Below are positions 1-7,637 of a stretch of DNA of 19,502 bases, in pieces. How positions within the stretch are numbered: the stretch's first letter is position 1; the number at the start of each line of letters is the position of its first letter. Both the position numbers and the translations under genes were made by a program. The DNA is from Flavobacteriaceae bacterium (GTDB lineage Bacteria; Bacteroidota; Bacteroidia; Flavobacteriales; Flavobacteriaceae): contig DQCR01000066.1 of the NCBI GenBank assembly GCA_003533785.1, positions 1 to 19,502 on the forward strand, in the 5' to 3' direction. The notes beneath the pieces are model-generated. The model saw only the letters and a list, made by a program, of their open reading frames with translations. It had not been told where the DNA came from and did not search any database.

Positions 1-59
1 TCGAACCAAGGACCCTCTGATTAACAGTCAGATGCTCTAACCAACTGAGCTAAGGAGGA
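1..59 (-). tRNA. tRNA-Asn (GTT), 3' part cut off by the window edge
   Basis: Read on the minus strand from base 59, the sequence starts with a TCCTCCT acceptor strand, then TA, a D arm (GCTC...GAGC), and an anticodon arm with stem TCTGA/TCAGA and the seven-base loop CTGTTAA, so the anticodon is GTT (plus-strand bases 23-25) and the tRNA reads asparagine codons. The T arm begins with GGTTCGA at the window edge. The 3' half of the T arm and the 3' acceptor strand lie outside the window, so acceptor pairing cannot be checked. Confidence 0.95.
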
Positions 60-116
60 TTGTTGAGAGGGTAAATATAAAAATTTTTCTATCGCTGTGT
101 TTACTTTTTGAGCCTT

Positions 117-575
117 TTAATTTTCAGTTTCTTCACCTTGTTCTGCTTCTTCTATTTCTTTTTCTGGATAGAACTCCTCTTGTTCCTCATACCATACAAA
201 ATCACTATTTACCTTTCCGTCTAAAGGGTTGTATTTAACTTCTAAATATTTTAGCCGTTGAATGTCAATAACTTTGGTTTGGCAAATGAACGTGTGAAAA
301 TGAAACTTATCAAAAGGACTGATAAAGGTCTCATAAGAGTCCCAAATGATGTTGCGCGTGTATTCTACATTTGGGAATTTTTCATCGATAAAAAAGCGAA
401 TTTTTTTGTTGATTTCCTTAATATTGATCGGGATGATTTCCCCATCGGCATTTTCTTCAAAACCCTCGTGCTGTTTGATAAAGTCTTCAATTACAACTTT
501 TTTATCTTGAGCAGTAGCTGTGGATACAAGCGTAACGACAATGAATATGGCTAGTAAAGAGAGACACTTTTTCAT
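117..575 (-). CDS. small secreted protein of unknown function
   Basis: I do not recognise this 152-residue protein. Residues 1-22 look like a Sec signal peptide (MKK, a hydrophobic stretch, then STATA-Q), so it is probably exported to the periplasm or beyond. There is no Cys in a lipobox position at the cleavage site. The middle is mixed and rich in aromatic residues (YTRNIIWDSYETF, KFHFHTF), and the last 25 residues are strongly acidic (EEQEEFYPEKEIEEAEQGEE). The ATG at 575 is supported by the signal peptide and by a well-spaced promoter upstream (598-628). It stands between a tRNA and rseP, on the same strand as both, with its own promoter, so its neighbours say little about its role. Existence as a gene is likely; function is unknown. 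Confidence 0.75.
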   Translation of the reverse strand: MKKCLSLLAIFIVVTLVSTATAQDKKVVIEDFIKQHEGFEENADGEIIPINIKEINKKIRFFIDEKFPNVEYTRNIIWDSYETFISPFDKFHFHTFICQTKVIDIQRLKYLEVKYNPLDGKVNSDFVWYEEQEEFYPEKEIEEAEQGEETEN

Positions 576-597
576 AAATTATAGTTTGATATTTGTT

Positions 598-628
598 CAA
601 AGATAAGAAACTCTCTTAGGTTGCTCAA
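598..628 (-). promoter_or_regulatory. Bacteroidota-type promoter for the secreted protein gene at 117-575
   Basis: On the minus strand a TTG (-33 element, plus bases 626-628) is followed after 20 bases by TATCTTTG (598-605), a perfect match to the TAnnTTTG -7 box. The box ends 22 bases before the ATG at 575, leaving a short leader. Both elements and the spacing fit the known consensus; transcription itself is inferred. Confidence 0.6.
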
Positions 629-644
629 AAGAGGCTTCCAAATT

Positions 645-1964
645 CTAGCTGCCAAAGAGATAACGATACACATCATTCCCATTGGCAAAGAGCACCAAGC
701 CAAGAATCAGAAAAAATCCAATCACTTGTGCATATTCTAGAACTTTGTCATGCGGCTTGCGCCCTGTGACGATCTCGTAGACCAAAAACATCACGTGGCC
801 CCCGTCTAGTGCGGGAATGGGTAATACATTCATAAAGGCCAACATTATCGAAATTAAGGCAGTGCTGGACCAAAAGCCTCGCCAATCCCAAGTGCTTGGG
901 AACAAATTTCCAATAGCTCCAAAGCCACCCACCTGACTGGCACCTTTTTTGGTAAAAATATATTTGAACTGAGAGATGTAGTCGTATAACGTCCAATAGC
1001 CGTAGGAAAAACCTTCTACGATGCTTTTACTGATGCCCAAATCTACATGGGTCGTTTCAATGCCACTGTACAGTTTGTACACCCCTATCTTCCCTTCTGC
1101 ATTGGGGGTTACTTCTAGCGTATCTAGCTGGTAATTTCTAGCAACAACCAAGGCTATGGGTTGCTCAGCTTCTTTGATTTTTTCAGTCAACTGTTTCCAA
1201 TGGTCAATGGGTTGGTTGTTGAGGGAAATAATTCTATCATTGGCTTTTATACCCGCTTGTTCGGCCGCCATATTAGGAGTTACTGAATCGATAATTGGGG
1301 CAATCAGTGGAAAGAATGCTTGTATCTCACCACTTTCAAACATCTGTTTGCCAAAATCGTTGGGGATGGAGATGATTTCTTTTTTCCCATTAGCGTGTTC
1401 CACAGCCACAGTTTCTGGATTCCGCAAAAACAGATAGCGATTGACGTCTAAGACATTATCGAGCTTGGAACCATCTACCGAAAGAATTTTATCTCCTTCT
1501 TCAAAACCAATGCTTTGGGCCACTGGAGTGGGTTCTAGTCCTAAGGGAACTTCCGTATGGGTAAGGGTATCCTTTCCCCATACAAACAGGATCATCATAT
1601 AGATAAGAAAACCTAAAACAAGGTTAACGGTAACACCACCCAGCATGATAATCAATCGTTGCCAAGCAGGTTTGGATCTGAACTCCCAAGGTTGAGGAGG
1701 TTGTTTCATTTGCTCCTTATCCATGCTTTCGTCAATCATCCCAGCAATTTTGACATACCCCCCTAGCGGAAGCCAACCAATGCCGTAGACAGTGTCTCCG
1801 ATTTTCTTTTTAAACAAAGCAAAATTTACATCGAAAAAAAGAAAAAATTTTTCCACCCGAGTCTTAAAAAGACGGGCAGGTATAAAATGACCGAGTTCGT
1901 GAAGCACAATCAGCAAGGACAAACTCATTAAGAGTTGGATGGCTTTAATAGCAAATGGACTCAT
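645..1964 (-). CDS. rseP: RseP-type site-2 intramembrane zinc metalloprotease (M50)
   Basis: This 439-residue inner-membrane protease belongs to the site-2 protease family, which cuts membrane-spanning segments such as anti-sigma factors after a first cleavage, and clears signal-peptide remnants. The zinc motif HELGH lies at residues 22-26 in the first membrane helix. The second motif, NVLPIPALDGGH, lies at 379-390, with Asp387 the expected third zinc ligand. Two PDZ-like regions sit between them (about 143-200 and 216-285; the second contains AEQAGIKANDRIISLNN). The segment after the first helix (GWLPLGGYVKIAGM) is the usual membrane-reentrant loop. Length and all catalytic residues are normal, so it should be active. 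It is divergent from the SCO gene. A TAnnTTTG box lies 19 bases upstream of its ATG. Its actual substrate in this organism cannot be read from the sequence. Confidence 0.96.
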   Translation of the reverse strand: MSPFAIKAIQLLMSLSLLIVLHELGHFIPARLFKTRVEKFFLFFDVNFALFKKKIGDTVYGIGWLPLGGYVKIAGMIDESMDKEQMKQPPQPWEFRSKPAWQRLIIMLGGVTVNLVLGFLIYMMILFVWGKDTLTHTEVPLGLEPTPVAQSIGFEEGDKILSVDGSKLDNVLDVNRYLFLRNPETVAVEHANGKKEIISIPNDFGKQMFESGEIQAFFPLIAPIIDSVTPNMAAEQAGIKANDRIISLNNQPIDHWKQLTEKIKEAEQPIALVVARNYQLDTLEVTPNAEGKIGVYKLYSGIETTHVDLGISKSIVEGFSYGYWTLYDYISQFKYIFTKKGASQVGGFGAIGNLFPSTWDWRGFWSSTALISIMLAFMNVLPIPALDGGHVMFLVYEIVTGRKPHDKVLEYAQVIGFFLILGLVLFANGNDVYRYLFGS

Positions 1965-1983
1965 AGCAGGTTGTAAAGGAGAC

Positions 1984-1991
1984 CAAAAATA
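1984..1991 (-). promoter_or_regulatory. probable -7 box of the rseP promoter
   Basis: The minus strand reads TATTTTTG, a perfect TAnnTTTG match, ending 19 bases before the rseP ATG. I see no clear TTG at the expected upstream distance, so this rests on the -7 element and its position alone. Confidence 0.4.
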
Positions 1992-2070
1992 AACTTTTTT
2001 TGGAAGCTGTCATTGTTTTATGACCCATAAAATAGAAAGATCAAATTCAGAGCGATCTCGCAACAATATG

Positions 2071-2078
2071 TACCTTTG
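2071..2078 (+). promoter_or_regulatory. probable -7 box of the SCO gene promoter
   Basis: TACCTTTG matches TAnnTTTG exactly and ends 13 bases before the ATG at 2092. If real, transcription starts only a few bases before that ATG, and this rules out the upstream in-frame ATG at 2020 as the start. No clear TTG is seen at the -33 position. Confidence 0.45.
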
Positions 2079-2091
2079 TCTCGTAACTGTA

Positions 2092-2772
2092 ATGAATACT
2101 TTTTTTCAAAAATACCGTCGTTTCCTCCTTGTTTTCGGGCTCATCAGCGCAGGGATATTGTATTTGTTTTATGAGGCCCTCCAACCCACGCCCTATCTCC
2201 CGATTTATCAACCGGCAATGGTCAACTTTGAACTCGTAGACAGCACCCTTCAGCATGTCAAAAAATACCATCGCATTGCCGATTTCCGCTTACAAAATCA
2301 GAATGGGGAATGGGTGACTCAAAACTGGGTGGGGGATAAAATCCATATTGCCGACTTTTTTTTCACTACCTGTCCCAGTATCTGCCCCATCATGACAGAT
2401 AATATGAAGGATTTGCAAATTAAGTTAGGCGAAGAAGATCAAGTTCGATTGCTTTCTTTTAGTGTCACCCCCGATATTGATTCGGTTGCTCAACTCAAAA
2501 AATACGCTTTAGAAAAGGGAGTTGACGATCGCAAATGGAACTTACTTACAGGAGACAAAAAAGAAATCTACGCTTTGGCACGTCAATCCTATTTAGTAGC
2601 CAAAGAAGATGGTAATGGCGACCCTTATGACATGATTCATACAGAGAATTTTGTTCTTGTAGATCCGATGCAACGCATTCGTGGTTATTACGATGGCACA
2701 GATGATTTGGCTATGGAACAACTTTTAATAGACCTGACCATTCTTCAAAAAGAATTTCCATCAACCCAGTAG
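2092..2772 (+). CDS. SCO1/SenC/PrrC family copper chaperone or thiol-redox protein
   Basis: SCO proteins are membrane-anchored, thioredoxin-fold proteins that deliver copper to, or reduce the cysteines of, the CuA site of cytochrome c oxidase. With the start at 2092 the protein has 226 residues: a short basic N-terminus, one membrane helix at about 11-27, then the soluble domain. The copper-binding CxxxC is CPSIC (Cys94, Cys98), followed by PIMTDNM, and the third ligand is His183 in DMIHTENFVLVD. An in-frame ATG at 2020 would add 24 residues (MTHKIERSNSERSRNN...) that do not look like part of the family, and a TACCTTTG promoter box lies downstream of it, so I prefer 2092. No oxidase genes are in view. 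The feo operon follows 60 bases downstream, apparently with its own promoter. Confidence 0.92.
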   Translation: MNTFFQKYRRFLLVFGLISAGILYLFYEALQPTPYLPIYQPAMVNFELVDSTLQHVKKYHRIADFRLQNQNGEWVTQNWVGDKIHIADFFFTTCPSICPIMTDNMKDLQIKLGEEDQVRLLSFSVTPDIDSVAQLKKYALEKGVDDRKWNLLTGDKKEIYALARQSYLVAKEDGNGDPYDMIHTENFVLVDPMQRIRGYYDGTDDLAMEQLLIDLTILQKEFPSTQ

Positions 2773-2803
2773 CGTTTTATCATTTTCCTACTGTAAAATA
2801 TCC

Positions 2804-2811
2804 TATTTTTG
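2804..2811 (+). promoter_or_regulatory. probable -7 box of the feo operon promoter
   Basis: TATTTTTG matches TAnnTTTG exactly and ends 21 bases before the feoA ATG. The -33 region lacks a clear TTG, as might be expected of a regulated promoter. I could not see a convincing inverted repeat of Fur-box type in the 60 bases between the SCO gene and feoA. Confidence 0.4.
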
Positions 2812-2832
2812 TTTTTAAATTGATTCTAAATA

Positions 2833-3057
2833 ATGGACTTTCTCGATTCACTAGAACCCGGAGAGCATGCAACGATTGTGAATTTCGAAACCGAAAAGCT
2901 ACCCTTAAAACTCATCGAGATGGGGTGCCTTCCGGGGAATAAAGTTTGCTTGCTTCAAAAGGCGCCCTTTAATTGTCCCCTCTATTTAGAAATTGATGGA
3001 TGCCACATGGCTATTCGCAAAGATGTGGCGGCGCTTATTGAGATTGAACGTTACTAG
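2833..3057 (+). CDS. feoA: ferrous iron transport accessory protein FeoA
   Basis: FeoA is a small cytoplasmic SH3-like protein needed for Fe(II) uptake through FeoB. This 74-residue protein has the family's usual length and its conserved centre, LPLKLIEMGCLPGNKV (about residues 25-40; families typically show RLLEMGLxPG), then a beta-rich second half ending in the typical RKDVAALIEIE. The gene starts 60 bases after the SCO stop and is followed by feoB with only three bases between stop and start, so the two are surely co-transcribed. In some Bacteroidota FeoA is fused to FeoB; here it is separate. Cys33 and Cys41 are not known functional residues in the family. Confidence 0.93.
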   Translation: MDFLDSLEPGEHATIVNFETEKLPLKLIEMGCLPGNKVCLLQKAPFNCPLYLEIDGCHMAIRKDVAALIEIERY

Positions 3058-3060
3058 ATC

Positions 3061-5157
3061 ATGGCGCACTACCTTAAAGTTGCACTCATAGGAAATCCCA
3101 ATACTGGGAAAACCTCAGTCTTCAATGCCTTAACGGGGCTGAACCAAAAAGTAGGAAACTATCCTGGGATCACTGTAGAAAAAAAAGAAGGCAGTTGTCG
3201 ACTAAATCGCACCACCAAAGCACAAATCCTAGACCTTCCTGGAACCTACAGTCTCAATGCTTCCTCTATGGACGAAAGTGTTGTGATTGAGCTTCTTTTG
3301 AACAGGAATGACAAGGACTTTCCCGATGTTGCCGTTGTAATTACCGAAGTAGAAAACCTGAAGCGAAATCTGCTTCTATTTACACAAATCAAAGACTTGG
3401 AGATTCCTACTCTTTTAGTAATTAACATGTCGGATCAAATGAAACGGAAAGGAATTTCATTAGAGGTGGAGCAACTGCAACAGCAACTGGGTACCCAAGT
3501 AATCCTCACAAGCATGCGCCAAGGCGAAGGCATTGCAGAACTCAAAGAAGCTCTTGTCAATTATAGACAACTCCCCACCGTTCCCCTTCTTGATCTGAAC
3601 AGTATTGACAATGACTATTTCTCTCGCCTTCAAAAAACCTTTCCCTCAGAGTCCCTCTACAAATTGTGGCTGGTTATTACGCAAGACGTCAATTTTTCTT
3701 CCCTAGCGCGAAATCGTATCCAAGCGGCAACCGATTTTCAGGTTCAAAGTGATGCGGTATTGAAACGGATGCAACAAAAAGAAACCATCAAACGCTATCA
3801 AATCATCAACCAAATACTAAAGCAAGCCTATCGAGTAGATAAGGGCGCTGCAAGGGATTTGAGAAGCCGAATCGATCGTGTTCTCATCCATAAAATTTGG
3901 GGGTATGTTTTCTTTTTTGGATTGTTGCTGTTGATTTTTCAATCCATCTACGATTGGAGTAGTGTACCAATGGAATTTATTGACTCCTTGTTTGCTCAGA
4001 TGAGTCAATGGGTCAATGCGTCTTTACCTGCTGGGCTTTTTACCAGTTTGTTAGCAGAAGGGGTGATTCCTGGACTGGGAGGCATTGTTATTTTTATTCC
4101 ACAGATCGCCTTTCTTTTTTTCTTTATTTCATTATTGGAGGAATCGGGCTACATGAGCCGTGTTGTCTTTCTCATGGACCGAGGTCTGCGACGATTTGGA
4201 TTAAGTGGAAAGAGTGTGATTCCTCTAATTTCAGGAACTGCTTGTGCAATTCCAGCAGTGATGGCGACGCGTAACATCGAAAATTGGAAAGAACGCTTGC
4301 TCACCATTTTAGTGACTCCATTCACGACCTGCTCGGCCAGGCTCCCCGTCTATCTGATATTGATTTCATTGGTCATCCCAGAACAGACCATTCTGGGGAT
4401 TAATGCTCAGGGGCTTATGCTCATGGGGTTATATCTTCTGGGTTTTGCAATGGCTTTATTTTCTTCTTGGGTTCTAAAACGCTATTTCAAGACACAATCC
4501 AAAAGCTATTTTGTTGTTGAAATGCCCAATTATAAATTACCTCAAATAAAAAATGTAGCCATTACCGTCATTGAAAAAACCAAATCCTTTGTTACGGAAG
4601 CAGGAAAAATCATTTTGGCCTTCTCCGTTCTTCTTTGGCTGTTGGCTTCTTTCGGTCCAGGAGACCAGTTTTCTCAAGCTGAAGCCATTGTTACTGAGGC
4701 GCATTTAAACCAATCTCTGGAGGATGAAGTATTGGAATCCAAAATAGTGGCCTACCGTTTGGAACACTCCTACATTGGAATTTTAGGAAAAACAATGGAG
4801 CCCTTGATTCGGCCCTTGGGATACGATTGGAAGATCGGAATCGCCCTCATCAGCTCATTTGCCGCTCGAGAAGTATTTGTAGGCAGTCTTGCTACGATCT
4901 ACAGTGTAGGAAGTGAGGAAGAAACCCCAATAAAAAACAGAATGATGCAAGAAAAAAGAGCCAATGGCCAACCGGTATTTGATTTTGCTACGGGTATTTC
5001 TTTAATGTTGTTTTATGCCTTTGCGATGCAATGTATGAGCACGCTAGCCATTGTGAAAAAGGAAACCAACAGTTGGCGATGGCCCATGCTCCAACTCGGA
5101 TTCATGACATTTATTGCGTATCTTTCTGCCCTGAGTGCTTATCAAATTTTGTCCTAA
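3061..5157 (+). CDS. feoB: ferrous iron transport protein FeoB
   Basis: FeoB is the inner-membrane Fe(II) transporter with an N-terminal GTP-binding domain. This 698-residue protein has G1 GNPNTGKT at residues 11-18, a switch region with NYPGITVE at 33-40 (Thr38 as G2), G3 DLPG at 58-61, and a G4 of NMSD at 122-125 (NxxD). A helical spacer domain follows to about 270, then the membrane part. Membrane signatures include SGTACAIPAVMATRNIENWKER, TTCSARLPVY and, near the end, FAMQCMSTLAIVKKE, all conserved in FeoB. The length is normal and nothing looks broken. It follows feoA by three bases, and its TAA overlaps the ATG of a small Cys-rich membrane peptide, giving a three-gene feo operon. Confidence 0.97.
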   Translation: MAHYLKVALIGNPNTGKTSVFNALTGLNQKVGNYPGITVEKKEGSCRLNRTTKAQILDLPGTYSLNASSMDESVVIELLLNRNDKDFPDVAVVITEVENLKRNLLLFTQIKDLEIPTLLVINMSDQMKRKGISLEVEQLQQQLGTQVILTSMRQGEGIAELKEALVNYRQLPTVPLLDLNSIDNDYFSRLQKTFPSESLYKLWLVITQDVNFSSLARNRIQAATDFQVQSDAVLKRMQQKETIKRYQIINQILKQAYRVDKGAARDLRSRIDRVLIHKIWGYVFFFGLLLLIFQSIYDWSSVPMEFIDSLFAQMSQWVNASLPAGLFTSLLAEGVIPGLGGIVIFIPQIAFLFFFISLLEESGYMSRVVFLMDRGLRRFGLSGKSVIPLISGTACAIPAVMATRNIENWKERLLTILVTPFTTCSARLPVYLILISLVIPEQTILGINAQGLMLMGLYLLGFAMALFSSWVLKRYFKTQSKSYFVVEMPNYKLPQIKNVAITVIEKTKSFVTEAGKIILAFSVLLWLLASFGPGDQFSQAEAIVTEAHLNQSLEDEVLESKIVAYRLEHSYIGILGKTMEPLIRPLGYDWKIGIALISSFAAREVFVGSLATIYSVGSEEETPIKNRMMQEKRANGQPVFDFATGISLMLFYAFAMQCMSTLAIVKKETNSWRWPMLQLGFMTFIAYLSALSAYQILS

Positions 5158-5279
5158 TGGAAACTGTACAAGTTCTTTTCGTTTCTCTATCGGTTTTTTT
5201 TGCTGTGCGGCTTCTTTATCGTCGCTTTTTTATTCCAAGCAAATCCGACTCCAATTGTGATAAAAACTGCGATTGCTAG
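5157..5279 (+). CDS. FeoB-associated Cys-rich membrane protein (40 residues)
   Basis: This tiny gene begins with the A of the feoB TAA stop (TAATG overlap), a classic sign of translational coupling. The 40-residue product has one membrane helix at about residues 4-20, a basic stretch (RLLYRRFF), and a Cys-rich tail, CDKNCDC (Cys34, Cys38, Cys40). This matches the layout of the short 'FeoB-associated Cys-rich membrane protein' family that commonly follows feoB, sometimes described as FeoC-like although it lacks FeoC's winged-helix domain. The cysteines may bind iron or sense redox, which is inference. The reading frame stays open upstream within feoB, but the ATG at 5157 is the only start that makes family sense. 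Confidence 0.8.
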   Translation: METVQVLFVSLSVFFAVRLLYRRFFIPSKSDSNCDKNCDC

Positions 5280-5354
5280 ATTTTCAATACATTTAAAAAA
5301 CCCTAATTTATTTTAAGTGCCCTAATGAACCATTGTTGATCTAAACCTATCGAT

Positions 5355-6287
5355 ATGCCTAGAATGCGAGTTGACACCTCTATTTTTATTAAAAAACCTT
5401 CTAAAATAATTTATCAATCACTCTGTGATTTTAATCACTGGCAAAAGTGGTCCCCTTGGCTGCTAGCCGAACCCGAGGCCAAGGTTGATATAGCTCCAAC
5501 AGGAGAATTTTATCAGTGGGAGGGAAGTATTGTGGGCGCTGGTCAAATGCGCATCACTCAAACCAGTGAAGCCAATGATTTTTTGGCAATGGATTTGGAA
5601 TTTATCAAGCCCTGGAAGTCCAAAGCGAAGGTAGCTTTCCATCTAGAGGAAAATGAACAAGGCACAACACTGCGATGGGCAATGGATAGTCGCTTGCCGT
5701 TTTATTTATTTTGGATGAAAAAAGCAATGGAGGCCTTTGTAACAGAAGATTATAACAGAGGACTTGGATTATTTAAAGCAGTGATGGAAACGGGAAAATT
5801 ACCCTCAAAAGTCACTTTTCAAGGGCTTAAAAAACAACCAGCAATCCAATACGTTGGTATCAAACGAAGGGTTTCTATAGAAGAGATCGAATCATTTATG
5901 GGGATTGACTATGGAAGGCTAATGCCTCTTTTTCATCAAAATTGGAAGGAGATTCAAGCGGGTCATCCCTTCACCCTCTATCACCAGTGGGATAGGGTTC
6001 AAAAAAAAGTAAACTATACTGCAGCAGTTCCGCTAAAAGAAATCCCACCCGCCCTACCCGATGACTTTGTGAAAGGGATTTTGCCTGAAATGGCAGTTTA
6101 TTCGGTGCTCCACCAAGGACCTTACCGATACGTGGCAAATGCCTGGGCAGCGGGATACATGCATTCGAGGGCCAAGCAATTTAAGCCCCTAGGGAAGCGA
6201 GCCCCAATGGAAGTATACTGGAATAGCCCCAAAGACACGGAAGAATTAAAGTTGAAAAGCGAAATCCTTTTTCCAGCTCGTATCTAA
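5355..6287 (+). CDS. SRPBCC-domain plus GyrI-like small-molecule-binding protein
   Basis: This 310-residue cytoplasmic protein fuses two ligand-binding folds. Residues 1 to about 150 resemble the SRPBCC/polyketide cyclase family (KKPSKIIYQSLCDFNHWQKWSPWL near the start, the usual 'wxxWspw' signature). Residues about 155-310 resemble the GyrI-like/AraC effector-binding domain (YVGIKRRVSIEEI, then AVYSVLHQGPYRYVANAWAAGYMHSRAK and MEVYWNSP). There is no DNA-binding domain, so it is not a regulator of AraC type by itself; a role in binding or sequestering a small molecule is plausible but unproven. It lies 75 bases after the feo operon and may or may not be read through from it. ATG at 5355 is used; an in-frame ATG at 5364 is also possible. 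Its stop shares bases with the convergent pepP stop. Confidence 0.82.
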   Translation: MPRMRVDTSIFIKKPSKIIYQSLCDFNHWQKWSPWLLAEPEAKVDIAPTGEFYQWEGSIVGAGQMRITQTSEANDFLAMDLEFIKPWKSKAKVAFHLEENEQGTTLRWAMDSRLPFYLFWMKKAMEAFVTEDYNRGLGLFKAVMETGKLPSKVTFQGLKKQPAIQYVGIKRRVSIEEIESFMGIDYGRLMPLFHQNWKEIQAGHPFTLYHQWDRVQKKVNYTAAVPLKEIPPALPDDFVKGILPEMAVYSVLHQGPYRYVANAWAAGYMHSRAKQFKPLGKRAPMEVYWNSPKDTEELKLKSEILFPARI

Positions 6288-7576
6288 GGGTTCATTAAGC
6301 TTTCGATTTCATCAGGATTGATAGGAATCTGATGCATTATATTTTTGGGTACCCCGGTGTCTTGAACCACCACGTCGTCCTCTAAACGAATACCGAAACC
6401 TTCCTCGGGGATATAGATTCCTGGTTCTACGGTGAATACCATATTCGCTTCCATAGGAAGATCCAATAATCCATAGTCATGGGTATCCAATCCCAAATGG
6501 TGGGAAGTCCCATGCATAAAATATTTTTTATAGGCAGGTTGGTTGGGGTCTTCCTTTTGCAGATCCGACTTATCTAGCAATCCAAGCCCCAGCAATTCCC
6601 GAGTCATTATTTTCCCAACTTCAACGTGGTATTCTTTCCAAAGTACACCGGGCAGGAGCAATTGTGTCGCTTCTTCTTTAACTCGAAGCACTGCTTGGTA
6701 TACTTCTTTTTGACGGGCTGTAAAACGACCCGACACCGGAATGGTTCGTGTCATGTCAGCACTGTATCGCCCATAAGCGGCCCCAACGTCCATCAATAAC
6801 AAATCTCCTGCTTGACACTGTTTATTATTTTCGATGTAGTGCAGTACATTGGTATTGTTCCCACTAGCAATAATTGGCTGGTAAGCAAAACCATCGGCTT
6901 GTTGGCGAAGGAACTCATGAATATATTCGGCTTCTATTTCGTATTCCCATACGCCTGGGGTAACAAAGGGGAGAATTCTTCGGAAACCTTTCTCTGTAAT
7001 GGTGGAAGCTCGTTCGATTTGTTTGATTTCGGGAGCAGATTTTATAGACCGCAGCTTTTGTAAGATCGGATTGCTTCTTGCCGCTTGGTGGCTGGGGTAG
7101 TTATGTTGTGCCCATTCAATGAATCGATCTTCTCGGGTTTGAGTCTCCACGCTCGCTCGATAATGTTCGTTTTTGTTGAAATAGAACGTATCGCATTGAG
7201 CAGCCAAATCAAAAAAGACTTTTTCAAAATCCTGAACCCAGTATACGGTTTCAATTCCATTCATTTCACGTGCAGCTTTTTGAGTTAATTTGGCTCCTTC
7301 CCAAACCGCAATATGAGCATTGGTTTCACGAAGAAACAAGATCTCTCGATGCTTAGGGTTCGTAGCCTCAGGAAATAGAATTAAAATGGTTTCCTCTTGA
7401 TCCACTCCGGTGAGATATAGCATATCGGTATGTTGGGCAAAAGGAAGGGTGCTATCGGCACTGATTGGGTATATATCGTTGGAATTGAAAACGGCCATGC
7501 TTTTGGGTTTCATTTCGGCCATAAACGCTTTTCGATGCTGTTGATAAGAGCTTGAGGGTAGGGGTTGGTAACGCAT
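6284..7576 (-). CDS. pepP: Xaa-Pro aminopeptidase (M24B, PepP type)
   Basis: This 430-residue cytoplasmic peptidase removes an N-terminal residue that precedes proline. The N-terminal creatinase-like domain covers about residues 1-170 (HTDMLYLTGVDQEE is typical of aminopeptidase P). The pita-bread domain holds all five metal ligands: Asp263 and Asp274 (LLLMDVGAAYGRYSADMTRT), His359 (MHGTSHHLG), Glu384 (VEPGIYIP) and Glu399 (GIRLEDDVV). Supporting histidines of the PepP active site, in HGTSHHLGLDTHD, are present. Length fits the family and the gene looks intact. It converges with the SRPBCC gene and is divergent from the propeller-protein gene. A near-consensus TACCTTAG (7595-7602, minus strand) lies 18 bases upstream of its ATG and may be its -7 box. 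Confidence 0.95.
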   Translation of the reverse strand: MRYQPLPSSSYQQHRKAFMAEMKPKSMAVFNSNDIYPISADSTLPFAQHTDMLYLTGVDQEETILILFPEATNPKHREILFLRETNAHIAVWEGAKLTQKAAREMNGIETVYWVQDFEKVFFDLAAQCDTFYFNKNEHYRASVETQTREDRFIEWAQHNYPSHQAARSNPILQKLRSIKSAPEIKQIERASTITEKGFRRILPFVTPGVWEYEIEAEYIHEFLRQQADGFAYQPIIASGNNTNVLHYIENNKQCQAGDLLLMDVGAAYGRYSADMTRTIPVSGRFTARQKEVYQAVLRVKEEATQLLLPGVLWKEYHVEVGKIMTRELLGLGLLDKSDLQKEDPNQPAYKKYFMHGTSHHLGLDTHDYGLLDLPMEANMVFTVEPGIYIPEEGFGIRLEDDVVVQDTGVPKNIMHQIPINPDEIESLMNP

Positions 7577-7637
7577 ACTTTTTGATTGACAATGCTAAGG
7601 TAGTTTTTTGTACTTTGAATGCCTAAATTCATTTCTT

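Noticed and set aside
258..554. 98-residue open frame on the plus strand opposite the secreted protein gene
   Set aside because: The minus-strand frame has a signal peptide and a good promoter; the plus-strand frame has neither.
2773..2832. Search for a Fur or other iron-regulator operator before feoA
   Set aside because: No convincing inverted repeat of the expected kind is visible in the 60-base gap.
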